Below, in pieces: positions 1-9,200 of a stretch of DNA of 64,000 nucleotides; position 1 is the stretch's first letter, and each line of letters starts with the position of its first letter. Origin of the DNA: Spirochaetaceae bacterium. Its GTDB lineage: Bacteria; Spirochaetota; Leptospiria; Leptospirales; Leptonemataceae. The stretch spans positions 62,001-126,000 of the forward strand of contig PBUB01000028.1 of NCBI GenBank assembly GCA_002729885.1, read 5' to 3'. The notes under the pieces are model-generated. The model was given only the letters and a program-made list of their open reading frames with translations, did no database searches and was not told the origin of the DNA. A program made the translations under genes and the position numbers.

Positions 1-2
1 CC

Positions 3-3000
3 TCATCTCACCGATATCCCGTTTTGCGCTTCCAATTTACCAGCCCTCCATCGCTGTACCCGGTCAGACGCTTCCTGGAGTCCTCGAATAATCGCATCTC
101 GAAGTTCCCAGGGCTCTACAGTTTCGTCCAGTCCACCCGTGACATATGCATCCGAGTCTGCGCGAAATCGCTTTCGATAAGCTTCAATGTAATCGGTTCT
201 GAGAGCGCCCGCCTCTTCCGTCCTGTTTTCGCTCAGCAGCTTGTTATATTCCCGTTGCTTAAAAAGCTCAAAGGCCGCCTCGGCCCCCATCACAGCCAGG
301 ATTGCATCTTTCAAAGCAATAGAATAGATACCCGGTCGAAGAAAACGACTGAAAGCGTGGATTTGCCGGCCTCCATAATTCTGGCGAAAAACAACAGATA
401 CCACAGGTATTCTGGACAAAACATTCACATCCAGCGATTCGCCTCCAATCTGCTGAATTCTGAGACGCTCTTGTTGGGTCCCTGGTAGGAAGCCCGGAGC
501 GTTGGAAAACATCAGTAAGGGCAAATTACATTGATTTACCTTTTCCACGAATTTGCGAAATCGCTCGGTGCCCTGAGCATCGGGAACCCCGCCCTTTAAT
601 GGTTGATCCGCGATAATTGCCACGGCCCTGCCCTGAAACCGTGCTGTGGCCGTAATCAGGTTTCTTTCAGGCTGGCTATCCTGCCAGCATAGAAGGCTTT
701 CTGCATCAACGAGAGATTCCAGAACGGCTTTCATATCGAATGGTTGCCAGGAGTTCGCCGGTATTTCCAGCTTTGATTTCGGGGCTGCCGGCCTGACCGT
801 ATTTCCAAGCCTGTGAATCTCGCTGATCCGTCGCAATGCACTTTCTACACTGGCTTCCTGAAAGTCAGCAATGCCATGAAGCGCGGTCTCCGTCCTTTCA
901 GCTTTCTCATTGCTTACAAGAATCAGTGCTCTGGCAGTCTGATTCAGGGCCACTCTGCCAAGGCCTGCCGGACTCATGATCAAGTGATATCGCGCACATT
1001 TGCTCTTTTGAAGCGTAGAAAGAAAATCCATTCTCGCTCGAATGCGCTCCGATTCTTCTTCGGTGTCGGGCCCAGGCCTGTACCAGTGCTTTCCAAAAAA
1101 CAGGATTACCGGCAAAGCCAGTCTGTCCGCAAGGCGAAGAAGGTCCCTGGCTTTATAGATAGCCGCTGTTGACCTGATGCCTGCCTCTCCCGGACCCATT
1201 ACCAGAAATGGCTGGTCATCCAGACGAACGAGCCAGGCACCCAGCGCCCCGGCAGCGGCATATCCCTCTTTTAGCGATAAGATCTGTCCTTCAGAACACG
1301 CCTCCAGTAAAGCGAATGTTGGATAATCTGCTCCCGTAAGCGATTCCAATTCCGATACTCTGGCAGAAGTTTGCTTCGCATTCGCATCCGTAGCGGGTCT
1401 CATTAACCAGTGGAGCCTACGAATTTCAAGGATCAGTTCCGTCTTGTCCCTCGCAATGCGATCCACGGTCCCGGTCTGTGCCATCACGGGGGCACCACCA
1501 ATTTCATAGTTAGTCAAATCCTCTCCGGTTACGCTCTTAATAACGTTGGAACCGGTAAGAACTCGAAACGACCCTGGATCATCCAGCATAATCTGAATCG
1601 GCGCTTGCGATGAGCCGTACACATCCAGGCCCGTAGACGAGCCCATTCCCACAGCCGCAAGAAAGAAGCACCTGGGTTTTTCCTTTTGCTCCACCATGAG
1701 CTCTACACTCTCAAGCAATTCCTGCAGACCTGGATCCTGCACTTCTTTGCAGCTCCGAATGTAATCGTGATAGTCGGGCCTGGAGGAGACCAGAGCATTG
1801 AAGAAGAATCCTTCCGCCGCACGGTTTAAAGAAACCATGCCTTCTTTTATATTTGCGCCGGCTCCATCATTCCAGATATAGAGAGGACAATCTAAAAGAA
1901 AAGCGTAGTGCACTGAAGCGACATACATCTGACCTTCCAGATCACCGGTGGCTCCTCCATTTATGCGAGAATCTTTAATATAAAATAGACAGGTCTTTCC
2001 ATACATCGTTCCACGAAACAGACGACATCCGATCCGCGGCAGATCGCCGGAGGTATCCTTCCTGCCATTGGATTCAGTCCCGGAACCGCTGGCTCTGCGC
2101 TCGGCCAATCCATCCAGATATGCGAATCGAATCTCCTCTGCTTCGCCCTTATCCAGGGTAGCTCGGGCCCATATTTCCGGCGTCCACTTGCCTTTCTCGA
2201 GTAGTCTTAAGGTTGCGGCATCTGTTTTACTGTCGAATTCCGGATGCACTGGATCCTCGGGAGGAACCATTTCCAGACGAGCACGGCCATTTAATGCGGA
2301 AATTCGAAATAGATTGCGCTTCGCCTCTCCTCCAGGCTCTCCGGCCAGAAAATCTGCAATTACAGATTCTACCGGTAGCGGCAGATATAGAACAACCAGT
2401 CGGCGAATTACTTTCATGAGATTGTGATATTGAAAAGAAGCCGGATTACTGGAACGAAAATCAAGGTCTGTTACTTCACCGTGGCCCAGTAGATGCAGGT
2501 TCCAACGAACTTCGGGAAGAGCCTGCTGCATTGTTCGAAGTGCTTTGCTGGCTTCGCGAGCAGCTACCTCAAGGTTGGGTATTCCCCGTATTGTCCCATC
2601 CGAGGCCCTGTCCGGCACAGGAGCTCCATGCTCCAACCATGTCAGACAGAATCCGGTTTTATTTTCCGGATCTACATACAGGGCAACATTGGGCCGACCA
2701 GATTCATAACGTAGCATCGAGGCAAACCAATCTGGCTCTTTCGACTCCCCTTGCCCGGGCTTCCGATTCCCGGTATGCCTTACCAGCAACCTTCTGGCTT
2801 CTTGCTTCACGAAATCCGGCCACGTCGGATCCAGAACTTCGAGCTTCGTTTCCAGTGAATCCGCACCTGTGCCAGTCCGGGAATCCTTTAGCGGAACCGG
2901 TGCCATTTGACGTAGCAGTGCTCGAGCTGCGCGACCACATGCAAGATCACCCGGAGCATCTTGCCTCTGCAATAGAATCAACGACCGCTGCAATTCTGGT

Positions 3001-5861
3001 ATTATCGAAACTCCTTGCAACCGGCTCAGCAAGGACACCAGAATACGACGGTAGTCCGAAAACTGGACTCTTGATCTAATCATTTGATGAAGGGCCAGCT
3101 TTTTCTGATCCGTTCGTCCGGATGAGGCATCCAGTCCGTATCTGCGAAGCATTCGCGCTGCCACAGAGCGAAAGAAAAAGGAAGGTTGATACTCAGGGTT
3201 ATCCCAGTTGCGAATGAGGCGATTCAATTCCCCGAAGTAGGTCTGATCCCTTTCCTTGATTGGGGAAAACATCAGTTCCAGCGTCAAAAAGTCCTGTATT
3301 TGACCGGCCAGGGTTCGCTGTTCATTTTCGGACAGATTCCAGATGTCAGTCGATCCCAGTTCTTCAAGAATGCTCTCGGTTACGGAAGGATCATGGACGT
3401 ACCCATGGATCTGTAATCCCATCAATTCCAGCAATTCAGATTGGCTGACAGTCGACTCATGCCTTTGAAACAGCCCGCCGGGTCCAGCGAAGCGCTCTGG
3501 ATAGGAGAATTTTAATCCACTTTCTTCAATATTATCTTCCGTTTCTTCACTTTTTACGCGAAACAGTAGTTCCCCTTCCGGTATCGCACGACCCAGGACC
3601 AGTCCATCCGCCGTTCGTCCGCGAATCAAACGGTCTTGCTTTCCGTCCTCCAGTAGATATTCCAGAGGTCCATCCCGGTCGGCCACAATCTGACACTCCA
3701 TTTTCATGGCCGAGATCACAAGAACTGTCTGACCTCTGTGAACAATACTTCCGGGTTGTAAGTTGCCACCATTCGCATCGCAACCCAGCTGCACGAAAGA
3801 AGCGGAAAAAGGACATCGAACCGTACCGGGAGGATCAATCTCGGCTTCCGTACCCATGGGATCCAGCTGCAAGCGATAATACCTGATTTTTCGGTCCCTT
3901 TCCATGATTCGCAATGACTGAAAACCAGAACGGTGGTCGACTCTCACCGGCGAGCTATAGGAATCCCTGGAGATGAGCAAATCATCCAGGGCCTCCAGTC
4001 TATTCTGCACAGTCAATTCACAGTAGGGAACTCCATCGACATAAACCAGATACTCCCCCATACCTCTTCGCAGTAGATCAACATGCATGGAGCCTGTATT
4101 CGTTTTGACCCTGTAGCCTCTGGGTAGCTGCCCTGCCTTGATTCGTTCCAGGGTATCACCCAGATCCTCACTTCTGAAGGTTTCCTCCAGCTCCAGGCGA
4201 AGCCTTCTTTCAAAATCGGCTACGGAAGCAAAGACTCCTGCCTGAACCGGGTCCTTCTCTTCCATTCTCTGAAGATCTTGATTCTCGGAGAGTATTAGAT
4301 TGGAATAATTGCCCTCAATGAATTGCGGATGTCGAACAATGGCCAGCAACTGATCCACATTGGACGTTAGTCCGGCAATGTAGAGCTCACTCAAGGCTCT
4401 TTCCAGCCTTACAATGGCCTCCTTTCTGTCCTTTCCACGGACTATGAGCTTTCCGATCATTGGATCATAATCGGGTAGTACCTGGTCTCCTTTGCGAAAC
4501 CCGAAGTCACATCTTACTCCATTGAATGTGGGAAGATCCAACTCCATGATTCTCCCGGGAGCCGGAGCAAAGTCGTTCCAGGGATCTTCCGCATAGATCC
4601 TGCATTCAATCGCATGCTCTTTTTCGGAGAACCTCTGCCGAAAAACATTCTCATAAGGAATCTCGCATTCCCGGCCGTCGTAGTGCAGTAATTGCCACTT
4701 TGCCAGATCAATTTGCAATGACTGATCCGTAACCGGATACTCCACCTGCAGTCGGGTGTTCATTTCCAGAAATCCGAATTCACCATTGTTGGCATCCAGT
4801 AAAAACTCAACTGTGCCGGCCCCTCCCCCATCGCGATATCCTGAACAATGGGCCATGGCTTCTGCAGCGGCCAGCAGCTTGAGCCGAACGTGATGATCCA
4901 GGAAACTGTCTCCGGATTCCTCAATGATCTTCTGGTTGCGACGTTGAACGGCACATTTTCGAATTCCAATGGCATGACCATTGAAGATTTGAACTTCGAT
5001 ATGGACCGGCTTTTCAATGAGCTTTTCAAGATAGCAATCGCTATTTCCGTAATTCTGTTTCCCAATTCGAGTGGCGGATTGAAAGGCGGCAGACATCTCT
5101 GAAGGCTGCGTTACGGCAAACATCCCCTTGCCACCACCACCGGCATCCAGTTTCAGTATCACCGGATACCCAATCCGTTGAGCTTCTTTCAAAGCATGCT
5201 CTTCATTACTCAAAATCGTGCTGCCCTCAAAAAGGGAGACTCCGTTTTCGCGAGCCAGAGAGCGAGCATCCAGCTTGTTACTCACTCTGCGCATTGTTTC
5301 CGCCGAAGGGCCCATAAACAGAATCCGCGATTCCAGTGGAGCGTCCTGGATGTTCAGCGAGTTCAATGCTTCTGCAGAATGTGATAGGGCCCGGCTTAAC
5401 CGATCATCATCTGCTTCTGGACCTGCTTCTGGACCTGCTTCTGGACCTGCTTCGCATTCATGCAGTGACCTTTGCTGTCTGGAAGCATCCTCCAGTGCTT
5501 CCACAAACCGGAAATCCTCCGACAGGAAACCATATCCGGGATAAATGGCATTGGCCCCGCTCAATAAAGCCGCCGCGATAATGGTGGAAGAGTCGGCGTA
5601 GTTGCGCGATGCGCCAATGTATATCACCTGGTCGGCAAATTCAAACCAGGATTGCTCCCGGTCTACATCCGTAACCACAGCCACCGAAGGGATACCCTCT
5701 TCTTTGAGCAGGAAGAAAAACCGTCTGGCAATTTCGCCACGGTTGGCCACCAGTACCTTCTGCAGATTGCCAGAACGCATTTCGGTTGATCGGCCTCTTT
5801 CGATGGGCTCTGGGTTCAAGCATTTCAGGGACGCCAGGGATTCCGCTATGGAGGATTTCAT
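3..5861 (-). CDS. Single-chain biotin-dependent acyl-CoA (probably acetyl-CoA) carboxylase
   Basis: Would carboxylate acetyl-CoA (or another acyl-CoA) to malonyl-CoA with ATP and bicarbonate, feeding the type I FAS encoded just upstream. A biotin carboxylase domain starts near residue 35 (KVLVANRGEIARR) and has the ATP-grasp glycine loop GGGGKGMF near 240. The biotinyl lysine is in ISAMKMECQ near 720. A long central region follows, then carboxyltransferase halves with GSSTGLDVYGSSQAP near 1415 and GFLPGTQQE near 1795. This whole-enzyme fusion resembles eukaryotic ACC; most bacteria use four subunits. The start is ATG at 5861, which overlaps the acpS stop as ATGA and has GGAG 8 bases upstream; a GTG at 5870 is too close to that site. 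An insertion of roughly 55 residues holding an EAGP tandem repeat interrupts the biotin carboxylase domain. Enzyme class is secure; substrate is inferred from the operon. Confidence 0.9.
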   Translation of the reverse strand: MKSSIAESLASLKCLNPEPIERGRSTEMRSGNLQKVLVANRGEIARRFFFLLKEEGIPSVAVVTDVDREQSWFEFADQVIYIGASRNYADSSTIIAAALLSGANAIYPGYGFLSEDFRFVEALEDASRQQRSLHECEAGPEAGPEAGPEADDDRLSRALSHSAEALNSLNIQDAPLESRILFMGPSAETMRRVSNKLDARSLARENGVSLFEGSTILSNEEHALKEAQRIGYPVILKLDAGGGGKGMFAVTQPSEMSAAFQSATRIGKQNYGNSDCYLEKLIEKPVHIEVQIFNGHAIGIRKCAVQRRNQKIIEESGDSFLDHHVRLKLLAAAEAMAHCSGYRDGGGAGTVEFLLDANNGEFGFLEMNTRLQVEYPVTDQSLQIDLAKWQLLHYDGRECEIPYENVFRQRFSEKEHAIECRIYAEDPWNDFAPAPGRIMELDLPTFNGVRCDFGFRKGDQVLPDYDPMIGKLIVRGKDRKEAIVRLERALSELYIAGLTSNVDQLLAIVRHPQFIEGNYSNLILSENQDLQRMEEKDPVQAGVFASVADFERRLRLELEETFRSEDLGDTLERIKAGQLPRGYRVKTNTGSMHVDLLRRGMGEYLVYVDGVPYCELTVQNRLEALDDLLISRDSYSSPVRVDHRSGFQSLRIMERDRKIRYYRLQLDPMGTEAEIDPPGTVRCPFSASFVQLGCDANGGNLQPGSIVHRGQTVLVISAMKMECQIVADRDGPLEYLLEDGKQDRLIRGRTADGLVLGRAIPEGELLFRVKSEETEDNIEESGLKFSYPERFAGPGGLFQRHESTVSQSELLELMGLQIHGYVHDPSVTESILEELGSTDIWNLSENEQRTLAGQIQDFLTLELMFSPIKERDQTYFGELNRLIRNWDNPEYQPSFFFRSVAARMLRRYGLDASSGRTDQKKLALHQMIRSRVQFSDYRRILVSLLSRLQGVSIIPELQRSLILLQRQDAPGDLACGRAARALLRQMAPVPLKDSRTGTGADSLETKLEVLDPTWPDFVKQEARRLLVRHTGNRKPGQGESKEPDWFASMLRYESGRPNVALYVDPENKTGFCLTWLEHGAPVPDRASDGTIRGIPNLEVAAREASKALRTMQQALPEVRWNLHLLGHGEVTDLDFRSSNPASFQYHNLMKVIRRLVVLYLPLPVESVIADFLAGEPGGEAKRNLFRISALNGRARLEMVPPEDPVHPEFDSKTDAATLRLLEKGKWTPEIWARATLDKGEAEEIRFAYLDGLAERRASGSGTESNGRKDTSGDLPRIGCRLFRGTMYGKTCLFYIKDSRINGGATGDLEGQMYVASVHYAFLLDCPLYIWNDGAGANIKEGMVSLNRAAEGFFFNALVSSRPDYHDYIRSCKEVQDPGLQELLESVELMVEQKEKPRCFFLAAVGMGSSTGLDVYGSSQAPIQIMLDDPGSFRVLTGSNVIKSVTGEDLTNYEIGGAPVMAQTGTVDRIARDKTELILEIRRLHWLMRPATDANAKQTSARVSELESLTGADYPTFALLEACSEGQILSLKEGYAAAGALGAWLVRLDDQPFLVMGPGEAGIRSTAAIYKARDLLRLADRLALPVILFFGKHWYRPGPDTEEESERIRARMDFLSTLQKSKCARYHLIMSPAGLGRVALNQTARALILVSNEKAERTETALHGIADFQEASVESALRRISEIHRLGNTVRPAAPKSKLEIPANSWQPFDMKAVLESLVDAESLLCWQDSQPERNLITATARFQGRAVAIIADQPLKGGVPDAQGTERFRKFVEKVNQCNLPLLMFSNAPGFLPGTQQERLRIQQIGGESLDVNVLSRIPVVSVVFRQNYGGRQIHAFSRFLRPGIYSIALKDAILAVMGAEAAFELFKQREYNKLLSENRTEEAGALRTDYIEAYRKRFRADSDAYVTGGLDETVEPWELRDAIIRGLQEASDRVQRWRAGKLEAQNGISVR
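5411..5453. repeat. 12-bp tandem repeat inside the carboxylase gene
   Basis: The 12-base unit CTGCTTCTGGAC occurs three times in a row plus a 7-base partial copy. On the minus strand it encodes Glu-Ala-Gly-Pro repeats. The unit length keeps the frame, so copy-number change would alter the length of an inserted loop in the biotin carboxylase domain without disrupting the gene. Confidence 0.9.
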
Positions 5862-6259
5862 ACCACACACTCCATTGATACCTGAGCGATGGCATAATCG
5901 CCCGTATGGCTCAGTGAAAGCCGGGACTGAAGCTGAAGAGCAGATACATAGTCGGCCAGCCGCCCGTGGAATTGAAAATAAGGCCTTCCGTATTCATCCT
6001 TACACACAGATGCCTCAGGATATTCGAAGCGAAAGGCAGCTGGACTGTGGATTCTCGCCCCATCCAGAGCCTTCAAACATGCTTCCTTGGCTGCGTAGCG
6101 AACAGCATACCTGTAAGCCCTCTGATCATAGGGAGCGAACTCGCAATAGTCACATTCCACTCGGGAGAAATAGCGCTGAAAAAACGTTGTCCCGGGCTCT
6201 TTAAGCGCCGCCGCAAACTCAGGAACGTGAACAATATCAACACCAATTCCGTGAATCAT
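5858..6259 (-). CDS. acpS: Holo-[acyl-carrier-protein] synthase
   Basis: Transfers 4'-phosphopantetheine from CoA to the serine of an acyl carrier protein. The 133-residue length is normal for AcpS. It begins with the family motif GIGVDIVHV, with the metal-binding Asp, and has the second signature YAAKEACLKAL near residue 55. The ATG overlaps the FAS stop codon as ATGA, and the gene's own stop overlaps the carboxylase start the same way, so the three are probably translationally coupled. Fungal FAS carries this activity as a C-terminal domain of the alpha chain, whereas mycobacteria keep a separate acpS gene beside fas; this arrangement matches the mycobacterial one. The natural target is inferred to be the ACP domain of the adjacent FAS. 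Confidence 0.93.
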   Translation of the reverse strand: MIHGIGVDIVHVPEFAAALKEPGTTFFQRYFSRVECDYCEFAPYDQRAYRYAVRYAAKEACLKALDGARIHSPAAFRFEYPEASVCKDEYGRPYFQFHGRLADYVSALQLQSRLSLSHTGDYAIAQVSMECVV

Positions 6260-9200
6260 TGTCTGCCCTCCTTTTTGAGGTCGCTCTGCACTCCATCGTT
6301 TGCGTTGAATGACTGGCTCAGGAGAAATTCCGCTTCTTTACTCGGATCCACAGCACCTGGCAAACTGCGAACAAAAAGTGGCTTCCCTGAACCAAGTCGC
6401 ATCTCATGGAGCCTTCGCACAATAGAGAGTGAACGCTTTGCCAATCGGGCCCTGTAATCATTCAGCTGCTGGTCCGAAAGACATTCGTCAAATAGCCGAC
6501 CGGAAAGAAAGAGCCCTATGGCACCAACATGGCCAAAGCCCAGCGTGCTGAATAGACCAGCCTTAATGCTTTCCGGATGCTGATGAATTGTTTCATCCGT
6601 AAAGAGCAGTGTCGGATATTGATTCATGGCAATATCCACATTCTGCAGGCTACGATTCCCTGGAATGATGCCAGTTTTCATGCATTGCAGAAGCCCGATC
6701 ATCTGCCAGCTAGCAGCCCCGGCTTTTGAGTGTCCGCTGTAGGATTTCTGAGATACCACCGGTAATGGATTTCCGGGATCCCGTCCCAGATGCTCTTGAA
6801 TCGTGCTATGTAATCTGTTTTCGTTTACATCATTTGCCTGAGTGGATGTATCGTGCTTGTAAAGCACGCCTATGTCATTCGCATCCAGGCCAAATTGCCG
6901 CAAACCTGTCTCCAGTGGAGAAATAGCATGCAGCGGTTGTTCGCCGTGAGCGGATCTTTCATCGAAACCACCAATGCCATTTTTCTGCAGCAGTTCATTC
7001 TTGAACGGTCCATCTGGAGATTCGCCCTTGCGAGCGAAGGAAAGCAGTCCCTGGCCGGGAGCCGGAATGGATGCATGCAAACCATCCGAATGTGTGGCGG
7101 TGGCGGCCACGATTCCATAAACAGGCAGTCCCATTTCCAGAACCAGGTCCCCTCGTGCTAGAAGTAACAGACCACCACCGTGGCTTTCTACGAATCCGCC
7201 CCGTCTTGAATCGTTGGGTCTTGACATTCGCTCTGGCTCAATACCCCGGGCCAGCATGTCGTCCGTGCGAGCGGTGGCTTCCATATCGCCAAATCCCAGC
7301 ATACCTTCTGCGCTGATTTCGTCAAAGCCGCCGGTCATCAGAAATTTGGCTTTACCTGCGCGAAAGAGATTCATGGCCATATCCAGCGATACACCTCCAG
7401 TGGCACAGGCAGCCACTGGAGTCTGGATGGGTCCGGTAGAACCGAGATAGGAGGTTACGGCGTATGCTACAGTAACGTTAATCAAGGTCTCCTGCAACGC
7501 ATCGTTTTGCCGAGAACGGTCCAGGAGATGGTCGGTGAACACAGAGTTCAGTTTAAAAGTACCTCCCAGGCCACCTCCCACTGTTGTTCCTGCTTCTGAA
7601 GTATGAATGTATTCGAAAAGCTCGGCCGGTTCCATGCCTGCCTGTAGAAAAGCCTCGGCTGTGGAAATTAGATTGAACAATGTTACCCGATCCACCTGTC
7701 GGATTAACTCTCTCGATAATCCGTATCTCTCCGGATCCCAGCCATCCGGAATCTGTCCGGCCACATAGCGATCCAGAGCCACGCTCTTCAACATTCGTAT
7801 TGTGGTGCCTGCCTTTCTTCGAATGAACCAGCGATCGCTGGATTCGTCATGATATACATCCGTCTCTTCCGGCATCGCAGACTGATACTGCCTTCCTTCC
7901 GCTTCATTCGCCACCGGAATATAGAAATCTTCTTCCAGCACAACTTCGGAGTACACCGGTCGATTCATGGGATCAAAGCCACAAACTTCGGGATTTACAA
8001 TGCGAATACCGGTACCCTCTTTGAATCTTTCCCCATAGATACTTGCAATGGAACTGGATTCTACCGGGTCCCCGGTTTCCCGATCTATCCAATGGAAACC
8101 ATCCGATGTGTTTTTGTATTCGATGAGACCCATAGTCCAGGCCAGCTCAATGGAAGCTTCCAGGGATAGTGCCTCGCCCTTTTCCAGCTCCCACCGGGTC
8201 CGGGTGCTTCCGCCGGGGCTTACTTCACCGTACCCCACGACGCAAATTACATCTTTCAGGTCAGGTCGGGACACTCCGGCCCCGGGTTTCGCAGACTTAC
8301 TATTCTCTTGCCCGGTCTTCAGGTTTGGTTCCTTCCGCTCCCCAGGATTCGAATTATCCAGGTGACTTGAGGTGGAAGAGGCTTCGTATGGCTCGGGGTC
8401 GACCCGCTCAGGGCTTCTGCAGTAACCGAACCCCGAATTATGCAGTTCCAGGGGCTTCACCGTTCGCAGTTCTGGATTGGTTTCCAGCCGGGTCTTTAAG
8501 GCGTGCAGATTTCTGGCCCGGTTCGATCGCTCAATCAGACGTTCTCGAATAGACTGCACCCGGGATCTGAGTCCGGTCAGATGCATTAGCCCGCCGGTAA
8601 AGTCAGCCATGAGGGGAGTTGATTCGCTCCAGCTCTGGAATCCCATAAGGCCGGCGATTAGAGTTCCCATCTCCTGACTGTGAAATGTTCGAATCCCGTG
8701 CTCGGACTCCATTTCGGAAGCCACAACGTCATTTAGAGCCATGAGGCCCGTTCCTCGGACCCAACCGATGCGAACCGCAAGCAATGAACAGTGACGTCCC
8801 CAGAAGTCAAATTCGGAGTACCATTTCCGCAACATGACTTCCAGAGCCAGTTTCGCTTCCGCATAAAGACCGTCTCGTCCAAAGGCACCATGATTGGGAG
8901 AAAGGGGCAGTATAAACTGAAAGGTTTGCTTGAGGTAGCGTTCCCGATATTGCTCTACCATGGCACTCAGGAGAGACTGAATTCCCAGAAGCATTACTCG
9001 AATACCGGCCATACTATCCGAATTAACGGAGGCAAGATCCCCTTCCTCTCCCACTGCTCCAAACGGAAGTACTGTATCTGGGATAAGCCCCATTTCGAAC
9101 GTATGTTCTACCAGAGAATGAATATCGTTCAGGGACCCCTGAGAGATGGGAGCTACAATCAACCTGGCTTTCAGAGAAGCGCATTCCTGATAGACCGATT

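Noticed and set aside
5602-6457. Long plus-strand frames opposite the acpS and ACC start
   Set aside because: They lie antisense to genes with clear family motifs, and have no ribosome-binding site or recognisable domain.
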